A model generated the notes under the pieces. It did not search any database. It saw nothing but the letters and a program-made list of their open reading frames with translations, and had not been told where the DNA came from. Made by a program: the position numbers and the translations under genes. Below, in pieces: positions 18,040 through 28,073 of a stretch of 64,000 nt of DNA; within the stretch, counting starts at the first letter, position 1; the number at the start of each line of letters is the position of its first letter. Where the stretch lies: the NCBI RefSeq assembly GCF_018223745.1, contig NZ_CP073653.1, positions 5,444,001-5,508,000 on the forward strand. The letters are read 5' to 3'. The DNA is from Clostridium beijerinckii. Its GTDB lineage: Bacteria > Bacillota > Clostridia > Clostridiales > Clostridiaceae.

Positions 18040-19803
18040 TTATTCCTCAATTTCTTCTAAGTATTCTATAAATGCCTTAACTATAATTGGATCAAATTGC
18101 TTCCCTGAACATCTTTTTAATTCTTCAATTGCTTCTTCTTTATTCAAACATTTCTTATAAATGCCATTGTTCGTCATAGCATCATACGAATCTGCGACAC
18201 TAACAATTCTAGATACCAGTGGTATTTTCTCTCCCTCTAATTTAAGCGGATAGCCATTTCCATCCCATCTCTCATGATGAGCTAAAACACCTTTTGCTAC
18301 ATTATCTAGTTGATTTGAGGCTTTTACTATCCTATATCCCTTTTCTGTATGAGTTTTCACTACTTCAAACTCATCTTCTGTTAACTCACCCTTCTTAAGT
18401 AATATTTCTTCATTTATTCCTATTTTCCCTATATCATGAAGCTTAGCAACTATTGTTAGCTCATCCATTACCGACATTGGAAGCGATAACTTTTCTCCTA
18501 TCGCAATAGAATTTTCTAATACTCTATCTGTATGTTCTTCAGTTTCCAAACTCTTAGCTTCTAAACCCATTTGCAGAGAATACATTATAGAACTATTAAG
18601 ACTGGTTTTTTGTAGCAACTTTTGCCTATATACCTTATCATCTGCTTCTTTTAATGCTTGATATATACTCTTATTCAAGCTATCCGCTACTGATGCACCT
18701 AAAGATATGCTCACATTGATTAAATCGTGCTTATACATTTTGCAACGATCAAATATATTTTTAATAATGATTTCACATTCCTGTTCAGTTGTATTTTTAC
18801 TTAAAATTACGAATTCATCTCCACCAGTTCTGAAAATCAACTGTTTTTCACCACATACATCTTTAAGTGCTTGGGCTATTAATCTTAAAAGTTCATCGCC
18901 TTGATCATGACCTAGCGTATCATTTACTAATTTTAGTCCATTGGCATCCCCCATTATTACTCCTACCGGAAGATACTCTTCACCTTGGAACTCTTTCACT
19001 TTTTCTTCAAAATATGTTCTATTGTATAAACCTGTTAAAATATCAGTAAAACTTAATTGCCTTAATTTTTTCTCTGCTTCTTTTTTCTCAGTTATATCTA
19101 ATACTAATCCTACAACACCTGAAACATCACCACTCTTATCGATTACAGGTACTTTTACTGCTTCTGTATATATTTCCTCTCCATCTCCTGAGTAAAGTAT
19201 TGTTTCAGCTTTTATACTTCTTTTGTTTTTTATTACTTCATTATCTTCTCTTGAATATTTTGCAGCCAATTCTTCCGTTGGATGTATATCAATATTTGTC
19301 TTTCCTACTACTTCTCCTATACCATCCTTATTATAGAATTCATCAAATTGCTTATTTACATATACATATCTGCCTTCTTTATCTTTAAAAAATACTCTTC
19401 CTGGAAGTGTATCCATTACAACTTTTAATATGTTTTCTTGTTTCTCTATAATCTTATCTTTTTCTTTTATAATATCTAAATTTGCATATATGCCAGCTAC
19501 AGCAAATACTTTTCCCTCATCAATTAGCGGAACTATAGTAATTTTTCTGCGCTTTCCATCAAGGTACCCTTCTTCAGTTAATGGCTTTAAGGAGTTTATA
19601 ACTTGATTGCAATATTTAATACATTCCTCTCTTACAACACCATCAAATATCTCTGCATCATTTTTTCCAATAAATTCTTTATTTATATCTTTATATATAG
19701 CTTTGTATTCTTTATTTACATATATAAATCTCAATTCAAGGTCTTTTATCCATATAGGCTGTGGAAGATTATCTGCTAATGATTTAAATAGCTTGTACTC
19801 CAT
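18040..19803 (-). CDS. PAS-PAS-GGDEF-HD-GYP cyclic-di-GMP turnover protein
   Basis: The 587-residue protein has two PAS domains (about 10-108 and 125-240), a GGDEF domain (about 248-400, intact GGDEF at 327-331), and an HD-GYP domain (about 415-585, HD at 456-457 and HHERWDGNGYP at 509-519). It can in principle both make and hydrolyse cyclic di-GMP, switched by signals at the PAS domains. No membrane segment is visible, so it is cytoplasmic. Both catalytic signatures are intact. The start has AGGAGG 12 bases upstream, a long spacing. It is monocistronic with its own terminator. Confidence 0.92.
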   Translation of the reverse strand: MEYKLFKSLADNLPQPIWIKDLELRFIYVNKEYKAIYKDINKEFIGKNDAEIFDGVVREECIKYCNQVINSLKPLTEEGYLDGKRRKITIVPLIDEGKVFAVAGIYANLDIIKEKDKIIEKQENILKVVMDTLPGRVFFKDKEGRYVYVNKQFDEFYNKDGIGEVVGKTNIDIHPTEELAAKYSREDNEVIKNKRSIKAETILYSGDGEEIYTEAVKVPVIDKSGDVSGVVGLVLDITEKKEAEKKLRQLSFTDILTGLYNRTYFEEKVKEFQGEEYLPVGVIMGDANGLKLVNDTLGHDQGDELLRLIAQALKDVCGEKQLIFRTGGDEFVILSKNTTEQECEIIIKNIFDRCKMYKHDLINVSISLGASVADSLNKSIYQALKEADDKVYRQKLLQKTSLNSSIMYSLQMGLEAKSLETEEHTDRVLENSIAIGEKLSLPMSVMDELTIVAKLHDIGKIGINEEILLKKGELTEDEFEVVKTHTEKGYRIVKASNQLDNVAKGVLAHHERWDGNGYPLKLEGEKIPLVSRIVSVADSYDAMTNNGIYKKCLNKEEAIEELKRCSGKQFDPIIVKAFIEYLEEIEE

Positions 19804-20103
19804 CTCCTCATTTTCCCTCCTTTGAATTCCAATCTGCCGTAATAATTCTCAGAAATGATTCATCATAATAATCTCTAATAAACTATTTGGAATATTTATG
19901 CAACTATTTCCTCAAATTTTACTAATTACAACCAACTTATCACACTTTGTAATTTCTTTCAATCATTGCAATCATTTGTTAGGGACTTATTTTAAAAATT
20001 GAAATTCAATTTCTTTATTAAACTTAATCACTAGTAATGTAGCTTTAAAACTTTTAATTCTTTACTATATTACAAAATAAATATTTAAATTAAGTACCTT
20101 TAT
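19804..20103. other. Intergenic region, nothing recognised
   Basis: This 300-bp AT-rich spacer lies between two minus-strand genes. No open frame, hairpin with T-run or convincing promoter was identified. Confidence 0.4.
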
Positions 20104-21291
20104 CTACTTAATCTTATGTTTATATTTCTTATCTATTATCTCTTTTAAAGCACCTTCTGCTAGTTGTGCAAAATATTTCGAACTATTTAAAATTGCCTTC
20201 TCATCAACTTTATATTCCGGGTGATGGTGCGCATAAGATTTTCCTGTTCCTACAATTATAAATGCACCTGGTATTTTTCTTTGATAATACGCAAAATCTT
20301 CACCCTCTAGACCCATAGATATTCTTCTAACATCATATCCAGCTCGTTTTCCAATTTTAGTACTAAACTCTACCCATTCTTCAGTATTATTTGTTGCCGG
20401 AGAACCTGAATGCCAAATAAGCTCTGCACTTCCACCAAAAGATTGTGCTATTCCTGATACCATTTCATTCATTCTCTTAGCTATTAATTGACGTATATTC
20501 TCATCTAATGTTCTTACTGTGCCTTCAAGATATGCTGATTCTGGAATTACATTCCACGTATTTCCTCCTTCTATATGAGTCACACTTAATAGCGCTTTTT
20601 CTGTTGGACCTATATTACGACTGATAATTGTTTGAAGTGATGTAACTATGTTACTGGCAATTATAATTGGATCTATTCCTTTTTCCGGCTTAGCAGCATG
20701 GCTACCAATTCCTGTAATATTTATTTCAAACCTATCGACTGCAGCTGTCATTGCTCCAGTTTTTATTCCCATTATTCCAACTTCTGAATCTGAAACATTG
20801 TGTATTCCAAAAATTGCATCCACATCATCTAAAACACCTGTCTCTAAAATTTTTTTAGCTCCATCCGCACTTTCTTCACCCGGCTGAAATATAAATTTTA
20901 CTGTTCCTATTAATGACCCTTGATGCTTTTTAACTAAATATGCTGCACCTAAAATCACCGCCATATGAAAATCATGACCACAAGCATGCATCATACCATC
21001 AACTTTAGACTTATAACAGAGACTTGTCTCTTCTTTGATTGGTAATGCATCTATATCACATCTGATAGCGACGACAGGACCATTAGGATTTCCTTTTACC
21101 TGTGCTACAAGGCCTGTATCCAAAGGTAAATCAAGAATATCTATATCTGCTCTTTTTAGCAAATCTTTTATCCGTTGTGTAGTTTTATATTCCTCATTAG
21201 ACAATTCAGGATTCTCATGTAGTTTGCGATATACTTCTATAAGCTCATCATTTAAATTCTCTATTATAGATAACAATATTTTATTTGTCAT
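20104..21291 (-). CDS. M20-family amidohydrolase (N-acyl-amino-acid or hippurate hydrolase type)
   Basis: The 395-residue protein has the metal-binding motifs of the M20D amidohydrolase group: RCDIDALPI near residue 78, MHACGHDFH near 102-110, QPGEES near 135, and a C-terminal GLEGEDFAYY with the final histidine in AHHHPEY. These cytoplasmic enzymes remove acyl groups from amino acids or cleave related amides. AAGGAGGAT precedes the ATG. It is 50 bp downstream of the CPBP gene and probably shares a transcript with it and the nitrilase-family gene. The exact substrate is unknown. Confidence 0.88.
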   Translation of the reverse strand: MTNKILLSIIENLNDELIEVYRKLHENPELSNEEYKTTQRIKDLLKRADIDILDLPLDTGLVAQVKGNPNGPVVAIRCDIDALPIKEETSLCYKSKVDGMMHACGHDFHMAVILGAAYLVKKHQGSLIGTVKFIFQPGEESADGAKKILETGVLDDVDAIFGIHNVSDSEVGIMGIKTGAMTAAVDRFEINITGIGSHAAKPEKGIDPIIIASNIVTSLQTIISRNIGPTEKALLSVTHIEGGNTWNVIPESAYLEGTVRTLDENIRQLIAKRMNEMVSGIAQSFGGSAELIWHSGSPATNNTEEWVEFSTKIGKRAGYDVRRISMGLEGEDFAYYQRKIPGAFIIVGTGKSYAHHHPEYKVDEKAILNSSKYFAQLAEGALKEIIDKKYKHKIK

Positions 21292-21341
21292 ATTAATCCT
21301 CCTTTAAATTCATAAAATAACCTTTTGTCCTTTATAGTAGA

Positions 21342-22370
21342 TTACTTTGCTAAATTAGTTGCTGCCATAGTTACAACGATAAATATTATATAGAATACTA
21401 TATAAGCCCTCGACCACGCTCCACTAAAAGAATATCTTACTTTCTGGTGAGTCTTTAATATTCTTGTATCCTCTTTTACTATTTCTAAAAATTCGCTTTT
21501 ATACTTACTAATAAATAGCAATAATGCAGCTACACCAACTAAAAAGTACAAAGTTCCAAATGTATACTCCAATATAGGCATCTTTAATAAAGATATTCCT
21601 GTTGTAGCAAAAGTTATCGTATTATTAAATATATGAGCTATCATCGACGGTATAATAGATTTTGATTTAATTGCAATAAATGCTAAAACAATTCCCATAA
21701 GTATTGGATTTATGAATTGAACTAGGTTTAGATGAAACATGGAAAAAAGAATTGAAGAAACAATCATTGCTGTTAGATTCCCATACTTCTGCATGCTTCT
21801 GAGTATAAATCCCCTAAATATAATTTCTTCTAAAATTGGTCCCACTAAACATACATATATTAAAAATAATATTAAAAAAGTGTTTTGTTTAGGGAAACTA
21901 AAATCTGGCTGTGGAATGTTTAATCCTAAAATCTTAAAAATTGTTGAGTATATCATATATACCATGCTTGAAATCATTCCTACCCCTATACAAGAAGTTG
22001 CTCCTAATAATACAAACATCTTATTTGACTTATTCTTTGAAAATATTTCTTGCCTAAATTTCACCTTTATAGTTTTTATTGCTATGAGAATTGCTATAAG
22101 ATCCCCAACTATACATGTAAAATATCCAGCAAAAAAATTATATGCGTCACTTGAAAGTCCTAAAATTATATTTTCCTTTAGATTAGTTACTGCATTGAAT
22201 CCTATCATTGGTCCTATAAATTTTATAGAAAATGTCATTATAAACACTAATCCATATGTTGACAATACTAGCGCAAGAAGTATCCTTGCACAGTTTCCGC
22301 CGCTTTTTTTTATATCCTTTTTTAATGCGAGCTTTCTATATTCAATTTCTTCTTGAAAATCATTTATCAT
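21342..22370 (-). CDS. CPBP-family intramembrane metalloprotease-like protein
   Basis: The 342-residue protein has about eight membrane helices. It carries the CPBP/Abi motifs: EEIIFRG (paired glutamates and arginine), a helix containing FSMFHLN, and a later helix with IAHIFNN. The family includes CAAX-type proteases and bacteriocin-immunity proteins, and many members have no assigned substrate. Start ATG 22370 is preferred because GGTAGG lies 7 bases upstream; ATG 22385 lacks a ribosome binding site. It follows the nitrilase-like gene by about 20 bp and precedes the amidohydrolase gene. Confidence 0.85.
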   Translation of the reverse strand: MINDFQEEIEYRKLALKKDIKKSGGNCARILLALVLSTYGLVFIMTFSIKFIGPMIGFNAVTNLKENIILGLSSDAYNFFAGYFTCIVGDLIAILIAIKTIKVKFRQEIFSKNKSNKMFVLLGATSCIGVGMISSMVYMIYSTIFKILGLNIPQPDFSFPKQNTFLILFLIYVCLVGPILEEIIFRGFILRSMQKYGNLTAMIVSSILFSMFHLNLVQFINPILMGIVLAFIAIKSKSIIPSMIAHIFNNTITFATTGISLLKMPILEYTFGTLYFLVGVAALLLFISKYKSEFLEIVKEDTRILKTHQKVRYSFSGAWSRAYIVFYIIFIVVTMAATNLAK

Positions 22371-22393
22371 AGCTTTACCTACCATTCATTACT

Positions 22394-23191
22394 TTAATGT
22401 AAAATAGAATTGCAATTACTTATAGCTTCATATAAATCTTCTCTTCTATCCTTCTTTATATCAAACTGTTCTTTAATCGCTCTTATCATATCTATTTTTA
22501 ACTCTTTTATAATTAGTGTTTCTTTCTCAATTACCTCGTTCAATATATTACCATCTGGACTTATAAAAACTGATTTTCCATTATAATGAAGATCATTTCC
22601 AATTCCTACTCTATTTATCCCTATTATATAGCATTGGTTTTCTATAGCCCTAGCTTTCAATAAGGTTATCCAATGCTTCTCTCTTTCTTTAGGCCAATTA
22701 GCCGCTATAGTTATTATTTGCGCTTCTTTAGATGCTATTTGAAATATTTCTGGAAACCTTAAATCATAGCAGATAAATGGAGCTATTTTAAATCCATCAA
22801 TCTCACATGTGAGTATCTTATCTCCTTTATGATATTTATCATCCTCACCACTGTAGGAAAATGGATGTATTTTCGTATATTTAGTTAAGCATTTCCCTTC
22901 TCTTGACATAATAATATATTTATTGCTACCCATTTTATCACTTTTTACCGCAACACCAATTCCTATATTTATATTATTATCCTTAGCATTTTTTCCAATC
23001 CATTTTATTATTTCATCTTCAGATAATACAAGCTTGTTTATATTCATGGTAAAACCCGTTAAAGCCATCTCGGGAAATAGGATTAAATCGACCTTATTTT
23101 TCGAAGCTCTTTCAATGAATTCTTCAACTTTCTTCATGTTTTTATTAATATTCTCCCAGACTATATCTATCTGTGCAATTCCTATAATCAA
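22394..23191 (-). CDS. Nitrilase-superfamily carbon-nitrogen hydrolase
   Basis: The 265-residue protein has the catalytic triad Glu41 (FPEMALTGF), Lys107 (TKYTKIHPF) and Cys141 (FICYDLRFPE), followed by AANWPKEREKHW. That last segment resembles omega-amidase and Nit2-like enzymes, which hydrolyse 2-oxoglutaramate or other simple amides. It is cytoplasmic. The start codon is TTG at 23191, with AAGGAGG six bases upstream; no ATG fits better. It is probably the first gene of a three-gene transcript with the CPBP protein and amidohydrolase. Confidence 0.88.
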   Translation of the reverse strand: MIIGIAQIDIVWENINKNMKKVEEFIERASKNKVDLILFPEMALTGFTMNINKLVLSEDEIIKWIGKNAKDNNINIGIGVAVKSDKMGSNKYIIMSREGKCLTKYTKIHPFSYSGEDDKYHKGDKILTCEIDGFKIAPFICYDLRFPEIFQIASKEAQIITIAANWPKEREKHWITLLKARAIENQCYIIGINRVGIGNDLHYNGKSVFISPDGNILNEVIEKETLIIKELKIDMIRAIKEQFDIKKDRREDLYEAISNCNSILH

Positions 23192-23217
23192 GTTGTACCT
23201 CCTTCAATATTATAAAT

Positions 23218-23256
23218 AAAGGATACTATGTGCATTGTTACATCAGAGTACCCTTT
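23218..23256 (-). terminator. Probable terminator of the tautomerase gene
   Basis: An imperfect stem of about 12 bp joins 23218-23231 with 23243-23256 and is followed on the minus strand by TATTTATAATATT. The tail is only moderately T-rich. Confidence 0.45.
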
Positions 23257-23291
23257 ACTTTAGGTCGCCTATATCTAATTACCAGCCGTGG

Positions 23292-23636
23292 TTAAAAATT
23301 CTTTCCATTCCATCCCCAATTTGCAACTTCCTCATACTTGACGTATATCTTATCTTGAGGTATGTCTAATTCCTTTTCATATATGTTACAAATTTCTGCT
23401 GTTAAAGCATCATATGCATCCTTACTTGATTTTCCAAATATTTTTACTTCTATGAATGCACCCTTTTCTAATTTTTCTCCTCCGAAATATAATGAGTAAT
23501 TGTCTTCGAAGCCTACCATCAAAAAGGTTTCACTTTTTCCTGGAATCAATTGTATTGCTTCCCCTAATTTTTTCTTTATAATTTCCTCTTTTTCTTTTGA
23601 AATTTTTACACTAACTTTTGATCCTATAAATGGCAT
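23292..23636 (-). CDS. MIF/D-dopachrome-tautomerase-like protein
   Basis: The 114-residue protein begins MPFIGSKVS and has the length, the secondary-structure pattern and the GEKLEKGAFIEVKIFGK segment of macrophage migration inhibitory factor homologues. Pro2 would become the N-terminal catalytic proline after Met removal. The family forms trimers with phenylpyruvate or dopachrome tautomerase activity. Its bacterial role is not settled. It has its own probable terminator and looks monocistronic. Start is supported by AAAGGAGA upstream. Confidence 0.82.
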   Translation of the reverse strand: MPFIGSKVSVKISKEKEEIIKKKLGEAIQLIPGKSETFLMVGFEDNYSLYFGGEKLEKGAFIEVKIFGKSSKDAYDALTAEICNIYEKELDIPQDKIYVKYEEVANWGWNGKNF

Positions 23637-24183
23637 CTCTTGTTATCTCCTTTCTACATATACATATATAAATATACTAAATTATACCATAATTCTATAT
23701 ATTTGATTATTATTTGCAAGTACATACTTAATTTATATCATAATTTTTAATATCACATTCAGTTTTATTACTCCGATAAATACCACCTTAAAAATTGATT
23801 ATTTAGTTTTAATTATATCACATCTTGTACTAGACCTTACCACTATGTTTGATTCTCCTCTCTTAAGTTTTATAAGAATACTATATTAACTTAGGAATAC
23901 TATAACTATTCTAACCTCTTACCTTCTAAATATAGTATGTATATATTTTAAATATGTAATTTATTCCTTTTGTATATATTCATCGCTTCTCTTATTTTTT
24001 AGTTGTTGAACTTCATTTGTTAATCTCATAATTATTTTAATATTAGATACTGAAATAATTATAAGAAAAAACTAAAATTTGGTTAAACTTTTTTCTAAAA
24101 TATGTTATATTATTGATAGTAGGTATTAATTTTGTAAGTATTTAGGTGTTGACTTTTAAGTTTTTTTGAGAGGGGATTAAATT
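23637..24183. other. Intergenic region between divergent genes
   Basis: This 547-bp, strongly AT-rich gap must contain the promoters of the tautomerase gene and the receiver/kinase operon. I found no open frame, strong hairpin or clear consensus promoter; a TATATT near 24105 with a GTTAAA-like -35 is the best candidate for the plus strand. Confidence 0.35.
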
Positions 24184-24573
24184 ATGAATGTCGATAAATC
24201 AATGTCAAAAATTTTGATAGTTGATGATAATATTGCTAATGTTTTACTACTTGAAAGAATGCTTAACATATCTGGTTATAATAATATAAAAAAATTAACA
24301 GACTCTAGAGAAATTTTAAGATTATATTCTACATATAAACCTAATTTGATACTATTAGACTTTAGGATGCCATTTGTTGATGGACTTCAAATTATAGATG
24401 AACTAAATCTTATAAAGGATGATAGTGAACTATCTATAATTATGATCTCTGCTGAAAACGATAAAGAATACTATGATAAAGCGTTGGCTAAAGGTGCTGC
24501 TGATTTCATTACTAAACCATTTAATTATAATGATATAATTTCAAAAATTACGAGTACCTTGGACTGTTTATGA
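24184..24573 (+). CDS. Stand-alone response-regulator receiver domain
   Basis: The 129-residue protein is a single CheY-like receiver. The acidic pair is DD at 14-15, the phospho-acceptor is Asp59 (LLDFRMP), the hydroxyl residue is Ser89 (MISAEN), and the conserved lysine is Lys111 (ITKPF). It has no output domain. It is the first gene of a plus-strand set with a hybrid kinase 29 bp downstream and an Hpt protein, so it is likely the input or final receiver of that phosphorelay. AGAGGGG precedes the ATG. Confidence 0.9.
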   Translation: MNVDKSMSKILIVDDNIANVLLLERMLNISGYNNIKKLTDSREILRLYSTYKPNLILLDFRMPFVDGLQIIDELNLIKDDSELSIIMISAENDKEYYDKALAKGAADFITKPFNYNDIISKITSTLDCL

Positions 24574-24602
24574 TTACCATGCATAGTGGATGAGGTGATA
24601 TT

Positions 24603-27542
24603 ATGAATAAAACAAATACTAATAAAAACATTTCTCTTTATAAATGGATTTGGCAGTCCTATATTCGTAATGCATTAATTCCATTAATAATTATTGAAAT
24701 AATTTTTATTTGTATATATTTCATCTCAAATTACTGGTCTCATAAAAGTTCGGTTGCCTTTTACAAAGATCAATCAAAAAGTGAACTTAATAAAATTATT
24801 AAACAAGAAGTTAACTTAATTGATCAGCACTTATCATCTATTTCAAATTCTACAATGTTTTTCAGTTTACAAATGGGACATGCTTTATTAACTCCAGCTT
24901 CTTTAACTCCTACAGAATATAGCAGGTTATCATATTCAAATGATAATATTTACTATACTAAAGAGAATAATTCAGCTGATGAGGCAGCAATTTTTTATAA
25001 TAATTTTCTGCCTGCTACAAGAGATGATAAAGAAAAGAAAATAGCCAAGGTATTAACACAACAAAAATTAATGGCAGATATTAAGAATTCTTGTCCATTA
25101 GTTAATTCTATATATTTTAACACCTTTGATTCCTTAAATATAACTTACCCATACGTTGATGTTTTTAATAGCTATAATTATTCTCTACAATCACCTTCTA
25201 GCAAATTTTATTATGAAGCTGATGCTAACCATAATCCAGATCAAAAAGTAAAATGGGTTGTTCATGATTTTAATTCAAGTAACAACAATTTTATAAGTTC
25301 TGCTATATATCCTGTTTATAACGGAAATTTTTTGGAAGGTGTTGTAGGCATTGATATAAATATGGATTCAATTGTCAATAAGGTTTTAGAAATTGATATT
25401 CCTTGGAATGGTTATAACTTATTGATTGGAAAAGATGGTAATATTCTTTCACTTTCTGATGTTGGAAAAAGTGATTTGAATTTAGATCAACTCGTTTTAA
25501 AATATGGAAACGGGTATTATCAGTATAACTTGTATAACAATAATGATTTATCCTCATTAATGGATGAAATTCAAACTAGCGAAACTGGATTTTCAAATTT
25601 CACACTAAAAGAAGAACCTAGAATTGCATGTTGGTCTGCTATACCTAATACGGATTTAAAATTATTAATAGTTGTTCCAACAAAAAATATATACTCTAAT
25701 GCTGATATGCTAAGAAATAATTTATTGAAAATTGGAATCATTACAATATTAGGATTAATTTTATCGTATCTTTTATTTTTCTTAATTACTTATAAGAAAG
25801 TAAAAAATATGAGCCATATTGTTTCTGGCTCTCTGCTAAATATTAATAATATTGTTCAGGAGATTAGTAGTGGTAAATATGATATAGCTGATCCACTATT
25901 AAAGATCTCAGAATTAGAAGATATAGCATTAAATTTGATAGAAATGGGACATCATATCGGTGAAACAAATAAAAATTTATTAGTTACCCAATCTGAACTC
26001 AGAAAAAAAGAAGTTGATTTCAGGTCACTTGTTGATTCAATTAATGACATAATCTCAGAGATAGATATAAACGGTTATATCACTAAGTTATGGTCCAGCG
26101 TCCATACTTATTTGTATAAACTACATATGCACGGTCATCTTAATTCTATCTATGATATTTTAGATGAAAGTACAGCTAAAATTGCTAAAGAGAAGATACA
26201 TTATGTCATTAAATCAAGAAACTCTACTACTATGGACTTTAATATTCAATTTAAGGATGGATTAAAATGGTTTGAGGCATGTATCTCTCCACATCTAAAC
26301 TATAACGATAGAGTAGTAGTTCTAACTCGTGATATTACAGAACAAAAGAAAATGGCTCGTTCTATTATTACGGCAAAAGAAGAGGCTGAAAAAGCTAGTA
26401 AAGCAAAATCCGAATTTTTATCTAGCATGAGTCATGAGCTTAGAACACCGTTAAATGCTATATTAGGATTTTCTCAAATTTTAGAATTAGACCCTGAATC
26501 TCCATTAACTCCTTCTCAGAGTCAAAGTGTTAAGGAAATATCCAAAGCTGGCAGCCACTTGCTAGAGTTAATTAACGAAATATTAGATTTAGCAAAAATC
26601 GAATCAGGAAAAATGAGCATTTCAATTGAATCTGTTCCGATTAAACATGTAATGGAAGAGACTATTTCCATAATAAAACCATTTGCAGATAAGCATAAAA
26701 TAAAAATTATTAATTATCCTATAGATAATTCAGATGAATTTGTTTCGGCTGACCATACACGATTAAAACAAATTTTGCTCAATTTGCTATCTAACGCAAT
26801 TAAGTACAACAAAAAAGATGGCCAAGTAATCTTTTATCATGATAAGGTTAATGATAAGTATAGATTTCATGTTATTGACACTGGCATTGGTTTATCTAAT
26901 TCTGATTTAGAATTGATTTTTAAACCATTTTATCGTCTAAACAGAATTAATAATTCAATTGAGGGTACTGGTATTGGGCTTGCAGTCGCTAAACAACTAA
27001 CTGAATTAATGAATGGTGAAATATTTGTAACTAGCGAAAAAGGTGCTGGCAGTCACTTTTGGATTGAACTTCCTTGCATAGAATCATCTATTTTGCAAAC
27101 TTCTGAAAATATGATGACATCTGAAAATAGAACTTATTTCCCTAACGATAAATTTCGTACAATATTATATGCTGAAGATAATCCTGCTAATTTACGACTT
27201 GTTGAACGTGCTCTATCCCAAATTAGTAATTTAAAAATGCTTTCAGCAAATTCTGGTGAGCTGTGTCTAGATTTAGCTGTTGCCCATAAGCCAGATATTA
27301 TATTACTAGATATAAATTTACCTGGGATAGACGGTTATGAAGTCTTCAAAAGACTCAAAATGCATAAAGAGACTAAAGATATTCCAATCATCGCTGTTAG
27401 TGCCCATGCAATGCCTAGAGATATAGAAAAAGGATTATCATTAGGATTTTCTGATTATATTACTAAACCAATTGATATTCCAAACTTTATCGAAAAGGTG
27501 TGCACTATGTTAGCTAAAATTAATAAAGAAGATATCAATTAA
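24603..27542 (+). CDS. Hybrid sensor histidine kinase with extracytoplasmic Cache-like sensor
   Basis: The 979-residue protein has a transmembrane helix at about 22-44, a large extracytoplasmic region at 45-370 with a Cache-like tail (GVVGIDINMDSI), and a second helix at about 374-397. These are followed by a HAMP-like linker, a PAS domain (about 470-580), a HisKA domain with His611 in SHELRTPLN, an HATPase domain (N731, DTGIGLS, GTGIGLAVAKQL) and a C-terminal receiver (Asp903, Lys955). It would autophosphorylate on His611 and transfer to Asp903, then to the Hpt protein encoded next. The ligand is unknown. GAGGTG precedes the ATG. Confidence 0.92.
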   Translation: MNKTNTNKNISLYKWIWQSYIRNALIPLIIIEIIFICIYFISNYWSHKSSVAFYKDQSKSELNKIIKQEVNLIDQHLSSISNSTMFFSLQMGHALLTPASLTPTEYSRLSYSNDNIYYTKENNSADEAAIFYNNFLPATRDDKEKKIAKVLTQQKLMADIKNSCPLVNSIYFNTFDSLNITYPYVDVFNSYNYSLQSPSSKFYYEADANHNPDQKVKWVVHDFNSSNNNFISSAIYPVYNGNFLEGVVGIDINMDSIVNKVLEIDIPWNGYNLLIGKDGNILSLSDVGKSDLNLDQLVLKYGNGYYQYNLYNNNDLSSLMDEIQTSETGFSNFTLKEEPRIACWSAIPNTDLKLLIVVPTKNIYSNADMLRNNLLKIGIITILGLILSYLLFFLITYKKVKNMSHIVSGSLLNINNIVQEISSGKYDIADPLLKISELEDIALNLIEMGHHIGETNKNLLVTQSELRKKEVDFRSLVDSINDIISEIDINGYITKLWSSVHTYLYKLHMHGHLNSIYDILDESTAKIAKEKIHYVIKSRNSTTMDFNIQFKDGLKWFEACISPHLNYNDRVVVLTRDITEQKKMARSIITAKEEAEKASKAKSEFLSSMSHELRTPLNAILGFSQILELDPESPLTPSQSQSVKEISKAGSHLLELINEILDLAKIESGKMSISIESVPIKHVMEETISIIKPFADKHKIKIINYPIDNSDEFVSADHTRLKQILLNLLSNAIKYNKKDGQVIFYHDKVNDKYRFHVIDTGIGLSNSDLELIFKPFYRLNRINNSIEGTGIGLAVAKQLTELMNGEIFVTSEKGAGSHFWIELPCIESSILQTSENMMTSENRTYFPNDKFRTILYAEDNPANLRLVERALSQISNLKMLSANSGELCLDLAVAHKPDIILLDINLPGIDGYEVFKRLKMHKETKDIPIIAVSAHAMPRDIEKGLSLGFSDYITKPIDIPNFIEKVCTMLAKINKEDIN

Positions 27543-27583
27543 TAGGACATACTATATTTTAAAAAAGAGGAGCTATATAATTT

Positions 27584-27946
27584 ATGAATTACGACAAAAA
27601 TTATGACATAATTGGTTTTTCAAATGATTTAGGACTTAATCTTCAACAAGTGTCAGAACTTTATGCCGAATTGATTAATGAATTTAATCTAGCACTATCA
27701 GAGTTAAAGACCGCCATGATTGGAAGTGATTTAGAAAATATTCAAAAAATAATTCATAATTTGAAAGGTCTTTCCGGAAATTATAGAATAGCTGATCTCT
27801 ATGAGGAAACTACTAAAATTAATAATTTATTGAAAAACAGCAATTATAATAATATCGAATCGCATTTAAGTAATCTACTTACTGTCATCTCCATAGCCTT
27901 AAAAAAAATCAGAAGCTTCTTTTATCAGAGGTCTATACTAATATAA
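27584..27946 (+). CDS. Histidine phosphotransfer (Hpt) protein
   Basis: This 120-residue helical protein contains the Hpt motif IIHNLKGLSGN with phospho-acceptor His58. It would relay phosphate from the receiver domain of the upstream hybrid kinase to a response regulator, for example the receiver encoded first in the operon. AGGAG lies 11 bases before the ATG. It is the last gene before a strong bidirectional terminator. Confidence 0.88.
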   Translation: MNYDKNYDIIGFSNDLGLNLQQVSELYAELINEFNLALSELKTAMIGSDLENIQKIIHNLKGLSGNYRIADLYEETTKINNLLKNSNYNNIESHLSNLLTVISIALKKIRSFFYQRSILI

Positions 27947-27987
27947 ATATATAATAAAAAAAGACTGTACTAAAGAATTATTATTTA

Positions 27988-28040
27988 AATAGAACCTATG
28001 AAATAGCTCTTTTCAGAGTATATATTTCATAGGTTCTATT
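27988..28040. terminator. Bidirectional terminator between convergent operons
   Basis: A perfect 18-bp stem (27988-28005 with 28023-28040) lies between the Hpt gene (plus) and the last hemerythrin gene (minus). TTTTCG follows on the plus side and TAAATAATAATTC on the minus side; outer flanks can pair further. Confidence 0.85.
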
Positions 28041-28073
28041 TTCGTTCTTAGTACTATCCTTTTAAATTATCAG

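Noticed and set aside
21739..22356. 205-codon plus-strand frame
   Set aside because: Although long, it is fully antisense to the CPBP protein gene, which has clear family motifs; no ribosome binding site fits.
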